Shown here piece after piece: positions 1 through 6,523 of a DNA stretch of 20,301 nt. Within the stretch, counting starts at the first letter, position 1. The number at the start of each line of letters is the position of its first letter. Source of the DNA: Oscillospiraceae bacterium (GTDB taxonomy: Bacteria > Bacillota > Clostridia > Oscillospirales > Ruminococcaceae); contig JAIDPG010000304.1 of the NCBI GenBank assembly GCA_029062865.1, positions 1-20,301 on the forward strand. The letters run 5' to 3'. The translations under genes and the position numbers were made by a program. The notes beneath the pieces were generated by a model, which was not told the DNA's origin, searched no databases, and saw only the letters and a list, made by a program, of their open reading frames with translations.

Positions 1-467
1 GTCACGCCGGTGGGTATATAAATATATTTCAGCCCGCGTTTGGTCGCGTTGGATAAGCTGAACTTTTTGACCGAATCTGGCATTATGAGGTGCGTGATAT
101 TCTTTTCAACGTCTTTCAGATTCACCTCGACGACAATTTCGTTATCCAGCGTTTCGGGAATATGCACCATAGTATCTGAAAGCTTGTAACCTGTTATCAC
201 CATACCGCCAAGCGCGCTGTTAAAGCTGTATTCAAACGCCGAAGCGTCATTGACGGGAATGTCGGGCAGATCCGCCGCAGGCGAGCTTGCGGCTGGCTTG
301 CTTTCGGCGATTTTGCTTTCAACAGGCTTTGGAGGCGTGACGCTCGATTGCCCATTTTGCTGATTTTGGGGAATGACCGGAACGGACTCTGATTTGTACC
401 CGCAGCCCGTAAGCGCCAGCCCCACCGCCGCGGCGGAAATAATCGCCGCGATCCTTTTATACTTCAT
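1..467 (-). CDS. LRR (BspA-like) lipoprotein, N-terminal part, cut by window edge
   Basis: The reading frame starts at ATG 467 and runs off the window after about 155 residues. An AGGAGG ribosome binding site lies at 477-482, nine bases upstream. The N-terminus is a lipoprotein signal: MKYKR, a hydrophobic stretch, then lipobox L-T-G-C with Cys22. A Pro/Ser/Lys-rich linker (about residues 23-70) follows. The last part contains NITHLIMPDSVKKF and LKYIYIPTGV, the L-x-x-I-x-(I/L)-P-x-x-V pattern of BspA-type leucine-rich repeats (LRR_5). Seen: signal, linker, first repeats. Known for the family: surface-exposed, often adhesive proteins. Inferred: a membrane-anchored cell-surface protein; any C-terminal domain is not visible. 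It has a long structured leader that could regulate it. Confidence 0.75.
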   Translation of the reverse strand, partial: MKYKRIAAIISAAAVGLALTGCGYKSESVPVIPQNQQNGQSSVTPPKPVESKIAESKPAASSPAADLPDIPVNDASAFEYSFNSALGGMVITGYKLSDTMVHIPETLDNEIVVEVNLKDVEKNITHLIMPDSVKKFSLSNATKRGLKYIYIPTGV

Positions 468-482
468 TGCATTTTTCCTCCT

Positions 483-514
483 AAAATTAAAAGTGCGCAG
501 CCGAAGCCGCGCAC
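483..514 (-). terminator. Terminator-like hairpin in lipoprotein leader (possible attenuator)
   Basis: In the minus-strand RNA a 9-bp stem (506-514 with 493-501, one G-U pair) is closed by a UUCG loop and followed by TTTTAATTTT at 483-492. The next bases are the AGGAGG ribosome binding site of the lipoprotein. An intrinsic-terminator shape inside a 5' leader, directly before the ribosome binding site, is typical of transcription attenuation. The U-tract is interrupted by AA, so termination may be partial. Confidence 0.5.
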
Positions 515-538
515 CGAAAAATGCAAAGCTCCGATTGC

Positions 539-661
539 TGCGAAACAACTCGTCCCCAATAAGAAAGGTACACGAAAAAGAGCATGCACTTTTACCAAAT
601 TAGTATTTACCAAATAGTAAAAGTGTACACTTTCCCTATGGGGATATTAAGTTGTTTCGCA
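539..661 (-). ncRNA. Long-hairpin 5' leader RNA or MITE-like element
   Basis: TGCGAAACAACT at 539-550 is perfectly inverted at 650-661. Inside, further segments pair in register in the minus-strand RNA: TCCCCA/TGGGGA, GGGAAAG/CTTTCTT (two G-U pairs), GTACAC/GTGTAC, and an apical CTTTTAC/GTAAAAG. That makes about 31 bp of outer stem with small internal loops. The predicted transcription start (about 661, from the promoter at 668-696) coincides with the first paired base, so the RNA's 5' end would lie in the closing stem. Together with the hairpin at 483-514 this accounts for most of the 317-bp gap at 468-784. It matches no riboswitch class I recognise. A short transposable element with imperfect 60-base inverted ends is the alternative; no clear target duplication is visible. 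Confidence 0.5.
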
Positions 662-667
662 TTTTAC

Positions 668-696
668 ATTATAACACACTCCCCTCAATTTGTCAA
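668..696 (-). promoter_or_regulatory. Sigma-A promoter of the lipoprotein gene
   Basis: On the minus strand TTGACA (691-696) and TATAAT (668-673) are separated by exactly 17 bases; both boxes match consensus perfectly. Transcription should start near 661, giving a leader of about 190 nt before ATG 467. Its -35 box is only 6 bp from the -35 box of the opposing ychF promoter. Confidence 0.85.
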
Positions 697-702
697 TACC
701 CC

Positions 703-731
703 TTGAAAATTCCCGCGGAATGTGCTATAAT
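703..731 (+). promoter_or_regulatory. Sigma-A promoter of ychF
   Basis: TTGAAA (703-708), a 17-base spacer and TATAAT (726-731). Transcription should start near 738, about 47 bases before the ychF ATG. It is back to back with the lipoprotein promoter, so one bound regulator could affect both. Confidence 0.85.
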
Positions 732-736
732 AAATA

Positions 737-752
737 TGATTATTGATAATCA
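737..752. promoter_or_regulatory. 7-2-7 inverted repeat at ychF start site, Fur-family-like
   Basis: TGATTAT-TG-ATAATCA is a perfect 7-bp inverted repeat around a TG centre, lying on the predicted ychF transcription start. Its size and AT-rich TGATwAT half-sites resemble Fur/PerR-family boxes, but it is 7-2-7 rather than 7-1-7, so the assignment is tentative. Confidence 0.35.
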
Positions 753-784
753 AGAGAAATTTTGTATAAAGAGAGGACAACATT

Positions 785-1879
785 ATGAAGCTTGGAATGG
801 TGGGTCTGCCGAACGTCGGCAAAAGTACCCTTTTTAACGCGCTGACAAACGCGGGCGCGGAGAGCGCTAACTACCCGTTCTGCACGATAGAGCCGAACGT
901 GGGCATTGTTTCCGTGCCGGACGAGCGTCTGGACAAGCTCGCGGAGATGTATCACCCGGAGAAGTTCACGCCCGCGACGCTGGAGTTCGTGGACATCGCG
1001 GGGCTTGTAAAGGGCGCGTCCAAGGGCGAGGGCTTGGGGAACAAGTTTTTGTCGAATATCCGCGAGGTGGACGCCATCGTGCACGTTGTGCGGTGCTTTA
1101 ACGATGATAATATAATCCACGTCGACGGCTCGATAGGCGCGGCGCGTGATATCGAAACGATAAATCTCGAGCTGATCTTCAGCGATCTGGAAATCCTGGA
1201 GCGGCGAATCGACCGCGCGAAAAAGGCGCTTAAGGGCGACAAGTCGGCGCAGGCGGAGGTGGATTTCTTCGAGGCGCTGAAGGCTCATCTCGAAAACGGA
1301 AAATCCGCGCGGAGCTATGACTTCTCCGACGACGAGCGCGCGATGCTCCGCGACACGCCGCTGCTCTCAAACAAGCCCGTGATCTACGCGGCGAATTTGT
1401 CCGAGGCGGATTTCACGGGGGATATCAACGCGAACTCGGAGTATCAGGCGGTAATGAAGATCGCCAAGGAAGAAAACGCCGAGGTGCTGCCTATCTGCGC
1501 GCAGATCGAGGCGGAGATTGCCGATATGTCGGACGACGACAAGGCGATGTTTTTGAGCGATATGCACCTCGAAAGCTCGGGGCTCGCGCGTATCATCAAG
1601 ACGGGCTATAAGCTTTTGGGATTGATCTCCTACCTTACGGCGGGCGTTCAGGAGGTTCGCGCGTGGACGATAACAAACGGCACGAAAGCTCCGCAAGCCG
1701 CGGGCAAAATTCACACGGATTTCGAGAAGGGCTTTATCCGCGCGGAGATCGTGTCTTTCGAGGATCTGATAGCTTGCGGCTCTATGGCGGCGGCAAAGGA
1801 AAAGGGCTTGGTGCGGCTTGAGGGCAAGGATTACGTTATGCAGGACGGGGACGTTACGCTGTTCAGATTTAATGTTTAA
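785..1879 (+). CDS. ychF: Redox-regulated ATPase YchF (Obg-family P-loop protein)
   Basis: 364 residues, the usual length for YchF/OLA1. The P-loop GLPNVGKST is at residues 7-15, the G3 motif DIAG at 70-73, and the G4 position reads NLSE (204-207) instead of NKxD, the change that makes YchF prefer ATP over GTP. A coiled-coil helical insert follows the G domain (about 130-200), and a TGS domain closes the protein (about 279-362). Known: a ribosome-associated cytosolic ATPase linked to translation and the oxidative-stress response. ATG 785 is preceded by GAGAGGAC and a strong promoter with a Fur-like palindrome at the start site. Intact and close to family consensus. Confidence 0.97.
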   Translation: MKLGMVGLPNVGKSTLFNALTNAGAESANYPFCTIEPNVGIVSVPDERLDKLAEMYHPEKFTPATLEFVDIAGLVKGASKGEGLGNKFLSNIREVDAIVHVVRCFNDDNIIHVDGSIGAARDIETINLELIFSDLEILERRIDRAKKALKGDKSAQAEVDFFEALKAHLENGKSARSYDFSDDERAMLRDTPLLSNKPVIYAANLSEADFTGDINANSEYQAVMKIAKEENAEVLPICAQIEAEIADMSDDDKAMFLSDMHLESSGLARIIKTGYKLLGLISYLTAGVQEVRAWTITNGTKAPQAAGKIHTDFEKGFIRAEIVSFEDLIACGSMAAAKEKGLVRLEGKDYVMQDGDVTLFRFNV

Positions 1880-1891
1880 CTTGTTCGGCGC

Positions 1892-1946
1892 TTTCCCCGC
1901 CGACGGCGGGGGAACGTCGCACAAAACAGACATTCCTTTAGGGTGA
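1892..1946 (+). repeat. Intergenic repeat module, copy 1 (palindrome plus conserved tail with SD)
   Basis: A TTCCCCGCC-GAC-GGCGGGGGAA palindrome (1893-1914) is followed by a tail ACAAAACAGAC...TTTAGGGTGA that ends in a GGTGA ribosome binding site seven bases before the racemase ATG. The same arrangement recurs at 4701-4755. The palindrome may also act as the 3' hairpin of ychF mRNA, though no T-tract follows. Confidence 0.65.
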
Positions 1947-1952
1947 AAAAAC

Positions 1953-2645
1953 ATGAAGACTATCGGACTTATAGGCGGTATGAGCTGGGAAAGCACGGTT
2001 TCATACTACCAAATCATAAACGAAACGGTTAAAAATCGGCTTGGCGGGCTGCACTCGGCAAAGCTGCTTATGTACAGCGTGGACTTCGCGGAGATCGAGG
2101 AGTGCCAGTCAAGCGGCGACTGGGATAAAAGCGGAGAGATACTCGGCGCGGCGGCTATGGTGCTCCAGAACGCGGGCGCGGAGCTTATCGTGATCTGTAC
2201 GAACACGATGCATAAGGTCGTTCCCGCAATTGAGAAAACGATCTCCGTTCCGATAATCCACATCGCGGACGCGACTGCCGACGCGCTGCAAAGCGCCGGA
2301 ATAAAAACCGCCGCTCTTCTCGGAACTAAGTATACGATGACGCAGGATTTTTACAAGGAGCGTCTTGAAAAGCGCGGAATTTCCGTTCTGGTTCCGAACG
2401 GCGAGGATATTGAAACGGTAAACCGCGTGATCTACGAGGAGCTCTGCCGCGGCGTTGTTTCGGCGGCTTCCCGCGGCGAGTATGTGCGGATAATCGGAGA
2501 GCTTAAGCAGCGAGGCGCGGAGGGCGTTATACTCGGCTGCACGGAGATCGGTATGCTTGTAAACGGCGAGTGCTCGCCGCTGCCTGTTTTCGATACGACG
2601 ATCATTCACGCTGAAAGAGCCGCGGAGTTCTCGATGGGAGAATAA
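1953..2645 (+). CDS. Aspartate/glutamate racemase-family amino acid racemase (YgeA/RacX-like)
   Basis: 230 residues, the same length as E. coli YgeA. It opens with IGLIGGMSWEST, the family N-terminal signature. The two catalytic cysteines of this PLP-independent racemase fold are in ICTNTMHK (Cys82) and LGCTEI (Cys196). The substrate cannot be read from sequence: aspartate racemase and broad-specificity racemase (YgeA, RacX) share these motifs. Family role: D-amino acid production for the envelope or for signalling. Translation starts at ATG 1953 behind GGTGA supplied by the repeat module. It lies 73 bp after ychF with no promoter seen, so cotranscription is possible. Confidence 0.88.
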   Translation: MKTIGLIGGMSWESTVSYYQIINETVKNRLGGLHSAKLLMYSVDFAEIEECQSSGDWDKSGEILGAAAMVLQNAGAELIVICTNTMHKVVPAIEKTISVPIIHIADATADALQSAGIKTAALLGTKYTMTQDFYKERLEKRGISVLVPNGEDIETVNRVIYEELCRGVVSAASRGEYVRIIGELKQRGAEGVILGCTEIGMLVNGECSPLPVFDTTIIHAERAAEFSMGE

Positions 2646-2671
2646 AGCGTAAGTTCAACGGGAGGTATCCG

Positions 2672-2941
2672 GTGTTAATATCAAAAAGCAAAAACGGCTG
2701 GGAGCTGTGCACGATCACAAACGACAAGCTCTCCTGCGATAATTTTAATTTATCGTCCGATGATATCGATCGGATCAAAGAAATGCTTCAGCCCGAATTC
2801 GGGAACTCAATGAAGAATGAACACATTATGATCGGTTATGATAACTGGTCGGGAGTTTTTATTATGCAAATGCCGGGGGTTAATACACGATCCTCCGATG
2901 ATGTGATAAAGAAAATATATGATTTTCTGTCAAAAACGTAA
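2672..2941 (+). CDS. Small protein of unknown function, 89 aa
   Basis: The start is GTG 2672 behind GGGAGG (2660-2665). The protein begins MLISKSKNGWELCTI and is mixed alpha/beta by eye, with no signal peptide or membrane segment. IMIGYDNWSGVFIMQMPG looks like a beta hairpin, and the C-terminus SDDVIKKIYDFLSKT looks helical. No family is recognised. It starts 26 bp after the racemase, which suggests cotranscription. Base composition is more AT-rich than ychF but less so than the next two genes. Coding status is supported by the ribosome binding site and ordinary amino-acid composition only. Confidence 0.65.
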   Translation: MLISKSKNGWELCTITNDKLSCDNFNLSSDDIDRIKEMLQPEFGNSMKNEHIMIGYDNWSGVFIMQMPGVNTRSSDDVIKKIYDFLSKT

Positions 2942-2994
2942 TGTGTTTTCACGTGAGAAACGGTGGTCATACAAATCGGAATTTACAGGAGGAG
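2941..2994 (+). repeat. Intergenic repeat family 2, copy A
   Basis: GTGTTTTCACGTGAGAAACGG, then GGTCATACAAATCGGAATT, match copy B (3768-3810) almost base for base. The TTTCACGTGAGAAA centre is palindromic. The copy ends in AGGAGGAG just before ATG 2996. It lacks the left half present in copies B and C. Confidence 0.65.
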
Positions 2995-2995
2995 C

Positions 2996-3751
2996 ATGAA
3001 CAAAAAAATATATTTTTTTCTTTGTCCGACATTCGCTCAAATTACCATCGTTGGTCTGATTACATTCATATTAAGAAAAAACGGATATGTATGCGGCTAT
3101 GATTCAATTTTGGGTATTATACTGATCGTGGCGGCAGGAATATCATCCGCTCTTTGGGGATGTGTATTTCAGATAAGGTATAATGGCAAGAATATAAAAA
3201 CGATTTTAAAGGATTTTTTTCATTTTAAAGCCGACTTTAAATCTTATATGCTTGTCGTTATATTTATAATCTTAGATTTTTCAGACATATTGTTTGGTGG
3301 TTCATTACAGATAACAAAAGGCTATACCATTTTGTTTTTATTTGTAAAATCAATAGCTTTCGGGGGCATTGAGGAAATAGGCTGGCGATATACGTTTCAA
3401 CCTTATATCGAAAAGAGATTACCATATTCTGCGGCGGCTGTTGCTACCTTTATTTTTTGGGGAGTATGGCATTTCCTGTTTTTTTATATTGACGACAGCA
3501 TTTCAGATGTACAGATATTTCCGTTTTTATCGGGTTTGCTGACAAATTGTTTTATGCTTTCGGCTATTTATAATTATAAAAATAATCTATGGCTATGTGT
3601 ATTGGCACATTCATTGGTAAATACATTTTCACAAGTTGTTATTGGCGGAAACATATATATTGGATTATTTGTAAAGCTGATAATAATTTTCTTATCAATA
3701 TTATTAAGCAGACGCAGCAGAGCGGAAACAAATTCCGATTTGCGCCGATAA
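2996..3751 (+). CDS. CPBP-family intramembrane metalloprotease (CAAX/ABI)
   Basis: 251 residues, almost entirely hydrophobic, with about seven or eight membrane segments. The three CPBP motifs are present: EEIGWR (Glu126, Glu127, Arg131), FWGVWH (His159) and LAHSLVN (His205, Asn209), the glutamate/histidine set of the Rce1-type active site. Known roles include prenyl-protein processing in eukaryotes and bacteriocin self-immunity or peptide maturation in bacteria; no peptide gene is evident nearby. ATG 2996 is chosen over GTG 2963 because AGGAGG lies at 2987-2992, although the spacing is short; GTG 2963 has no ribosome binding site. The gene is strongly AT-rich compared with ychF, suggesting transfer. 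Its stop codon and last residues fall within repeat copy B. Confidence 0.88.
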   Translation: MNKKIYFFLCPTFAQITIVGLITFILRKNGYVCGYDSILGIILIVAAGISSALWGCVFQIRYNGKNIKTILKDFFHFKADFKSYMLVVIFIILDFSDILFGGSLQITKGYTILFLFVKSIAFGGIEEIGWRYTFQPYIEKRLPYSAAAVATFIFWGVWHFLFFYIDDSISDVQIFPFLSGLLTNCFMLSAIYNYKNNLWLCVLAHSLVNTFSQVVIGGNIYIGLFVKLIIIFLSILLSRRSRAETNSDLRR

Positions 3752-3819
3752 GCCGTTCGCTGCGGAGTGTGTTTTCAAGCGAGAAACGGTTGGTCGTATA
3801 AATCGGGAATTAGAGGTGA
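3741..3819 (+). repeat. Intergenic repeat family 2, copy B (longest)
   Basis: The left half, GCGCCGATAAGCCGTTCGCTGCGGA, matches copy C. The right half, GTGTTTTCAAGCGAGAAACGG onward, matches copy A. The arms CCGTTCGCT and AGCGAGAAACGG form an imperfect hairpin, with ATCGG/CCGAT further out. It contains the TAA stop of the CPBP gene (3749-3751) and ends in GAGGTGA, the ribosome binding site of the next gene. TATAAA at 3798-3803 could be a weak -10. Confidence 0.7.
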
Positions 3820-3823
3820 AAAA

Positions 3824-4405
3824 ATGAAAATACTTTTATTCCTTGCAAAAGGCTTTGAAACAATGGAAGCAAGTGTATTTGTTGATGTTATGGGGTGGGC
3901 AAGAAATAATTATCATTATGATGTTGAAGTAATCACTTGTGGATTTCAAAAGACTGTCACCAGCACTTTTGGCGTTCCTGTAACTGTTGATGTATTATTA
4001 AAAGATATTTGCGCGGACGAATATGACGCCTTAGCAATCCCGGGTGGTTTTGAGGAGTTTGGTTTTTATGAAGAAGCCTTTTCCAAAGAATTATCCGACA
4101 TTATCAACACGTTCAACGATCAACACAAGATAATAGCAACAGTTTGTGTTGCAGCTCTTGCACTTGCTCATAGCGGCATTTTAACAGGAAAAAAGGCTAC
4201 AACGTATCATCTGAATAACGGACAAAGACAAAAACAGCTTGCAGAATATGGTGTAGAAGTTGTTAATGAGCCTGTTGTTAAAACCGATAATATCATTACT
4301 TCGTATTGCCCGCAAACTGCGCCGGAAGTTGCATTCACTCTTTTAGAAAGCCTTATAGGAACAAAGGAAATGCGTAATGTAAAGGCTGCTATGGGGTTTG
4401 AATAA
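3824..4405 (+). CDS. DJ-1/PfpI family protein
   Basis: 193 residues covering the whole DJ-1/PfpI fold. The N-terminus MKILLFLAKGFETMEA carries the conserved glutamate (Glu15). YDALAIPGG (68-75) and the nucleophile elbow ATVCVAALALAHSG with Cys108 follow. This is the Glu/Cys arrangement of human DJ-1 (Glu18/Cys106). Members include glyoxalase III or deglycase-like and stress-related proteins and the ThiJ/YajL group, so exact activity is open. ATG 3824 sits behind GAGGTGA at a good distance; a further upstream in-frame ATG at 3767 lies inside repeat copy B and is rejected. Codon use is AT-rich like the CPBP gene, pointing to a shared origin. Confidence 0.9.
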   Translation: MKILLFLAKGFETMEASVFVDVMGWARNNYHYDVEVITCGFQKTVTSTFGVPVTVDVLLKDICADEYDALAIPGGFEEFGFYEEAFSKELSDIINTFNDQHKIIATVCVAALALAHSGILTGKKATTYHLNNGQRQKQLAEYGVEVVNEPVVKTDNIITSYCPQTAPEVAFTLLESLIGTKEMRNVKAAMGFE

Positions 4406-4430
4406 TGCGCAAAATGTTTTATTTTGATTG

Positions 4431-4478
4431 GCGCCGACAAGCCGTTCGCTGCGGAATTTACAAACGAAAAAGGTGATC
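4431..4478 (+). repeat. Intergenic repeat family 2, copy C
   Basis: GCGCCGACAAGCCGTTCGCTGCGGA is nearly identical to the left half of copy B. The middle (GTGTGTTTTC) is missing, and the end, ACAAACGAAAAAGGTGATCG, is diverged but still ends in a GGTGA ribosome binding site for the gene at 4484. Confidence 0.65.
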
Positions 4479-4483
4479 GTAAT

Positions 4484-4678
4484 ATGGATATCGGAATTAT
4501 TGCCGTTGTGATCTTGGCGGTTTTTGGGATCGTTTTGTTTTTCGCGCCGCGAATGTGCACCAGCGCGGATAAGCGCGACGACCCGGAGGCGGTGGCGCAG
4601 GTGAAAAAGCTCGGTGCTATGCTGTTCGCGGCGGCTGTAATCGCGGGCTTGATAATGCTGAAATACGCGTCAAGATAA
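4484..4678 (+). CDS. Small membrane protein, 64 aa, unknown function
   Basis: Two hydrophobic helices (about residues 3-22 and 46-61) flank a charged loop with RMCTSADKRDDPEAVAQVKK. ATG 4484 follows AAGGTGA with seven bases between; an in-frame ATG at 4424 would translate through repeat copy C and is rejected. GC content and codon use return to the level of ychF, so this gene seems to lie outside the AT-rich insert. No family is recognised. Both termini would lie on the same side of the membrane if both helices cross it. Confidence 0.6.
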   Translation: MDIGIIAVVILAVFGIVLFFAPRMCTSADKRDDPEAVAQVKKLGAMLFAAAVIAGLIMLKYASR

Positions 4679-4700
4679 AATCAACGGAACATAACTTCGC

Positions 4701-4755
4701 GTTTTTCCGCCAAAGACGGGGAAAACCGTACAAAACAAACTTTCTGTTAGGGTGA
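4701..4755 (+). repeat. Intergenic repeat module, copy 2
   Basis: A degenerate GTTTTTCCGCC-AAA-GACGGGGAAAAC palindrome is followed by ACAAAACAAACTTTC and TTAGGGTGA, matching the tail of copy 1 (1921-1946) at most positions. It ends ten bases before the ATG of the NERD-domain gene and supplies its only visible ribosome binding site. Confidence 0.65.
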
Positions 4756-4765
4756 TTATTTAGAG

Positions 4766-5506
4766 ATGAATAAGGTTATTCGCTGTAAAAACAATAACAA
4801 CCGCAAGGTTTTCGGGCTGCTGCTGGCGCAGGTTTTTCTTGGCGTTTGCCCCGTGCTGCTGCTGGTTTTTTTCGTGCTGTTTGAGATGTACGAAACGAAA
4901 ATTCTCGCTATCGTTGCAATTGTACTGATCTTCTTGTGCAACGTAGCATACAGCATCGTCGCGCGGCGGTATAACGTGCTTAACAGCGGTCGGCGCGGAG
5001 AGCGGCAATTGTACAAAGCTATCAAGCACCTCGACGGAAACAATATCGTTTTCTGCAATCTTCCGGTAAGATACAAGCGCGGGCGGTCGGAGTTGGATAT
5101 GCTGATAATAAGCCACAAGGGGATAATAATCGTTGAGGTGAAAAACCACTCGGGTACGATCCAAGGCACGTGGAAGGCGGACAAATGGGAGCAGAAGAAG
5201 TACTACAAAAACGGACAGCACACGGTGCAGGAAATGGATAATCCGATAAAGCAGATGCGCCGCCAGCGCGATATTGTAAAGTCTATTTTAAACGCCGCGG
5301 GCGAGGAGGTCTGGATAGACACCGTGCTGTATTTTTCGAGCTGCAACGCGAAGCTCAAGCTCAACCTCCGCGAGAACGATTACGTCTGCCTCGGAAGCAA
5401 GGAAATTCTGAGCTTCTTGAACAACTACGAGCGCGGAGAGGTCATCTCGAAGATACAAATGGAAAAGTACGCGAGGATCCTGAACGAGGCGCGCGCTAAT
5501 GTATGA
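4766..5506 (+). CDS. Membrane-anchored NERD (nuclease-related) domain protein
   Basis: 246 residues. Two membrane helices (about 14-39 and 46-66) form an N-terminal anchor. A NERD domain follows: GRRGERQLYKAI (about 75-86), SELDMLIIS (108-116) and IIVEVKN (121-127). The Glu-Leu-Asp and Glu-Val-Lys signatures resemble the D-(E/Q)xK nuclease core. NPIKQMRRQ is the usual conserved NERD helix. Known: NERD domains are predicted nucleases found alone or fused to helicases and kinases; a membrane-anchored form is common in Firmicutes with unproven function. ATG 4766 follows GGTGA from repeat copy 2, at a long spacing. The stop is 10 bp before the next start, so an operon with the two GNAT genes is likely. 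Confidence 0.88.
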   Translation: MNKVIRCKNNNNRKVFGLLLAQVFLGVCPVLLLVFFVLFEMYETKILAIVAIVLIFLCNVAYSIVARRYNVLNSGRRGERQLYKAIKHLDGNNIVFCNLPVRYKRGRSELDMLIISHKGIIIVEVKNHSGTIQGTWKADKWEQKKYYKNGQHTVQEMDNPIKQMRRQRDIVKSILNAAGEEVWIDTVLYFSSCNAKLKLNLRENDYVCLGSKEILSFLNNYERGEVISKIQMEKYARILNEARANV

Positions 5507-5516
5507 GAGGAAGACT

Positions 5517-6077
5517 ATGGAACATAAGGGAACGGAAACACTCGAAACGAAGCGGCTGATACTGCGGAAATTCGCGCTTTCCGACACGGAAGCCGCGTTT
5601 AAAAACTGGACGTCGAACGATAACGTAACGAAATTTTTAAGGTGGCAGACGCACTCAGATATTTCCGTAACGGTCGAGTATATTAAATATCTGCTTGGGA
5701 AATACGATAAGCCGGACAGCTATGATTGGGTGATAACGCTTAAAGAAACGGGCGAGCCTATCGGCTCTATCGGCGCGGTGGACATCAGGGACGAGCTCGG
5801 CGCGGCGGAGATCGGGTATTGTATCGGCGAGAATTGGTGGCGGCAGGGATATACAAGCGAGGCTCTGGCGGCGGTGATAAGGTTCTTTTTTGAGGAGGTC
5901 GGCGCAAACCGCGTCTGGTCGGAGCACGATGTAAACAATCCCAATTCGGGGAAGGTAATGCTGAAATGCGGAATGAAATACGAGGGCACGCTCCGGCAGG
6001 CAGACCGCAACAACACGGGCTTGTGCGATACGGCGGTTTACGGGATACTTGCAAAGGAATATAACATAGGAGTTTGA
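5517..6077 (+). CDS. GNAT acetyltransferase, RimJ/RimL type
   Basis: 186 residues. It opens with LETKRLILRKFALSD, the RimJ/RimL-type N-terminus. The acetyl-CoA binding motif A is WRQGYTSEAL (108-117), preceded by AEIGYCIGENWW. NPNSGKVMLKCGMKYEG is the conserved C-terminal half with the acceptor-side asparagine. Substrate unknown: family members acetylate ribosomal protein N-termini, but many close relatives act on small molecules or antibiotics. ATG 5517 is chosen because GAGAGG (5505-5510) sits six bases upstream; the in-frame ATG at 5499 overlaps the previous stop and lacks a ribosome binding site. The next start is 2 bp after this stop. Confidence 0.9.
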   Translation: MEHKGTETLETKRLILRKFALSDTEAAFKNWTSNDNVTKFLRWQTHSDISVTVEYIKYLLGKYDKPDSYDWVITLKETGEPIGSIGAVDIRDELGAAEIGYCIGENWWRQGYTSEALAAVIRFFFEEVGANRVWSEHDVNNPNSGKVMLKCGMKYEGTLRQADRNNTGLCDTAVYGILAKEYNIGV

Positions 6078-6079
6078 AA

Positions 6080-6523
6080 ATGGAGCTTGTGATAAAGCAC
6101 TTCAGCGAGCTTTCTCTTGAGGAGCTTTACGATATTTTAAGGGCGCGCGTGGACGTTTTTGTCGTGGAGCAGAATTGCCCCTACCCCGAGATCGACGGCA
6201 AGGACAAGGACGCGTATCATATTTTTATGCGCGACGAACACGGAATAGCCGCGTATCTCCGCGTACTGAAAAGCGGCGTTTCGTTCGACGTGCCCGCGCT
6301 TGGGAGAATTCTCACGACGCGGCGAGGCGAGGGCTTGGGCGCGGAGATCGTCCGCGAGGGGATAAAATTCGCGAGTGAAAAGCTCGCCGCCGATTTGATC
6401 AAAATCGAAGCGCAGACCTACGCGCGGGGGTTCTACGAAAAGCTCGGCTTCCGGCAATGCTCTGAGCCGTTTATGGACGACGGAATAGAACATATCGTGA
6501 TGCGTTTAGTTGTTAGAGAATAG
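6080..6523 (+). CDS. GNAT acetyltransferase, ElaA type
   Basis: 147 residues, close to E. coli ElaA. The ElaA signature FVVEQNCPYPEIDGKDKDAYH is at 27-47 with slight variation; motif A reads RRGEGLG (81-87) and the C-terminal motif is FYEKLGF (118-124). Known: ElaA-like proteins are GNATs of uncertain substrate. ATG 6080 fits TAGGAG at 6067-6072; an in-frame TTG at 6074 is too close. It starts 2 bp after the upstream GNAT gene, so the two are surely cotranscribed. The 3' end merges into a TAG/TTAG-rich repeat that provides the stop codon, and two hairpins follow. Confidence 0.88.
   Translation: MELVIKHFSELSLEELYDILRARVDVFVVEQNCPYPEIDGKDKDAYHIFMRDEHGIAAYLRVLKSGVSFDVPALGRILTTRRGEGLGAEIVREGIKFASEKLAADLIKIEAQTYARGFYEKLGFRQCSEPFMDDGIEHIVMRLVVRE

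Noticed and set aside
539..661. 6S RNA, SRP RNA or a known riboswitch
   Set aside because: The long hairpin shape recalls 6S RNA, but it is too short, lacks a clear central bubble, and sits as a leader; SRP motifs are absent and no riboswitch consensus was recognised.
2941..4478. Integron-like cassette array with attC sites
   Set aside because: The repeats are imperfect palindromes at gene ends, but I could not find the GTTRRRY/RYYYAAC core pairs and no integrase is in the window.
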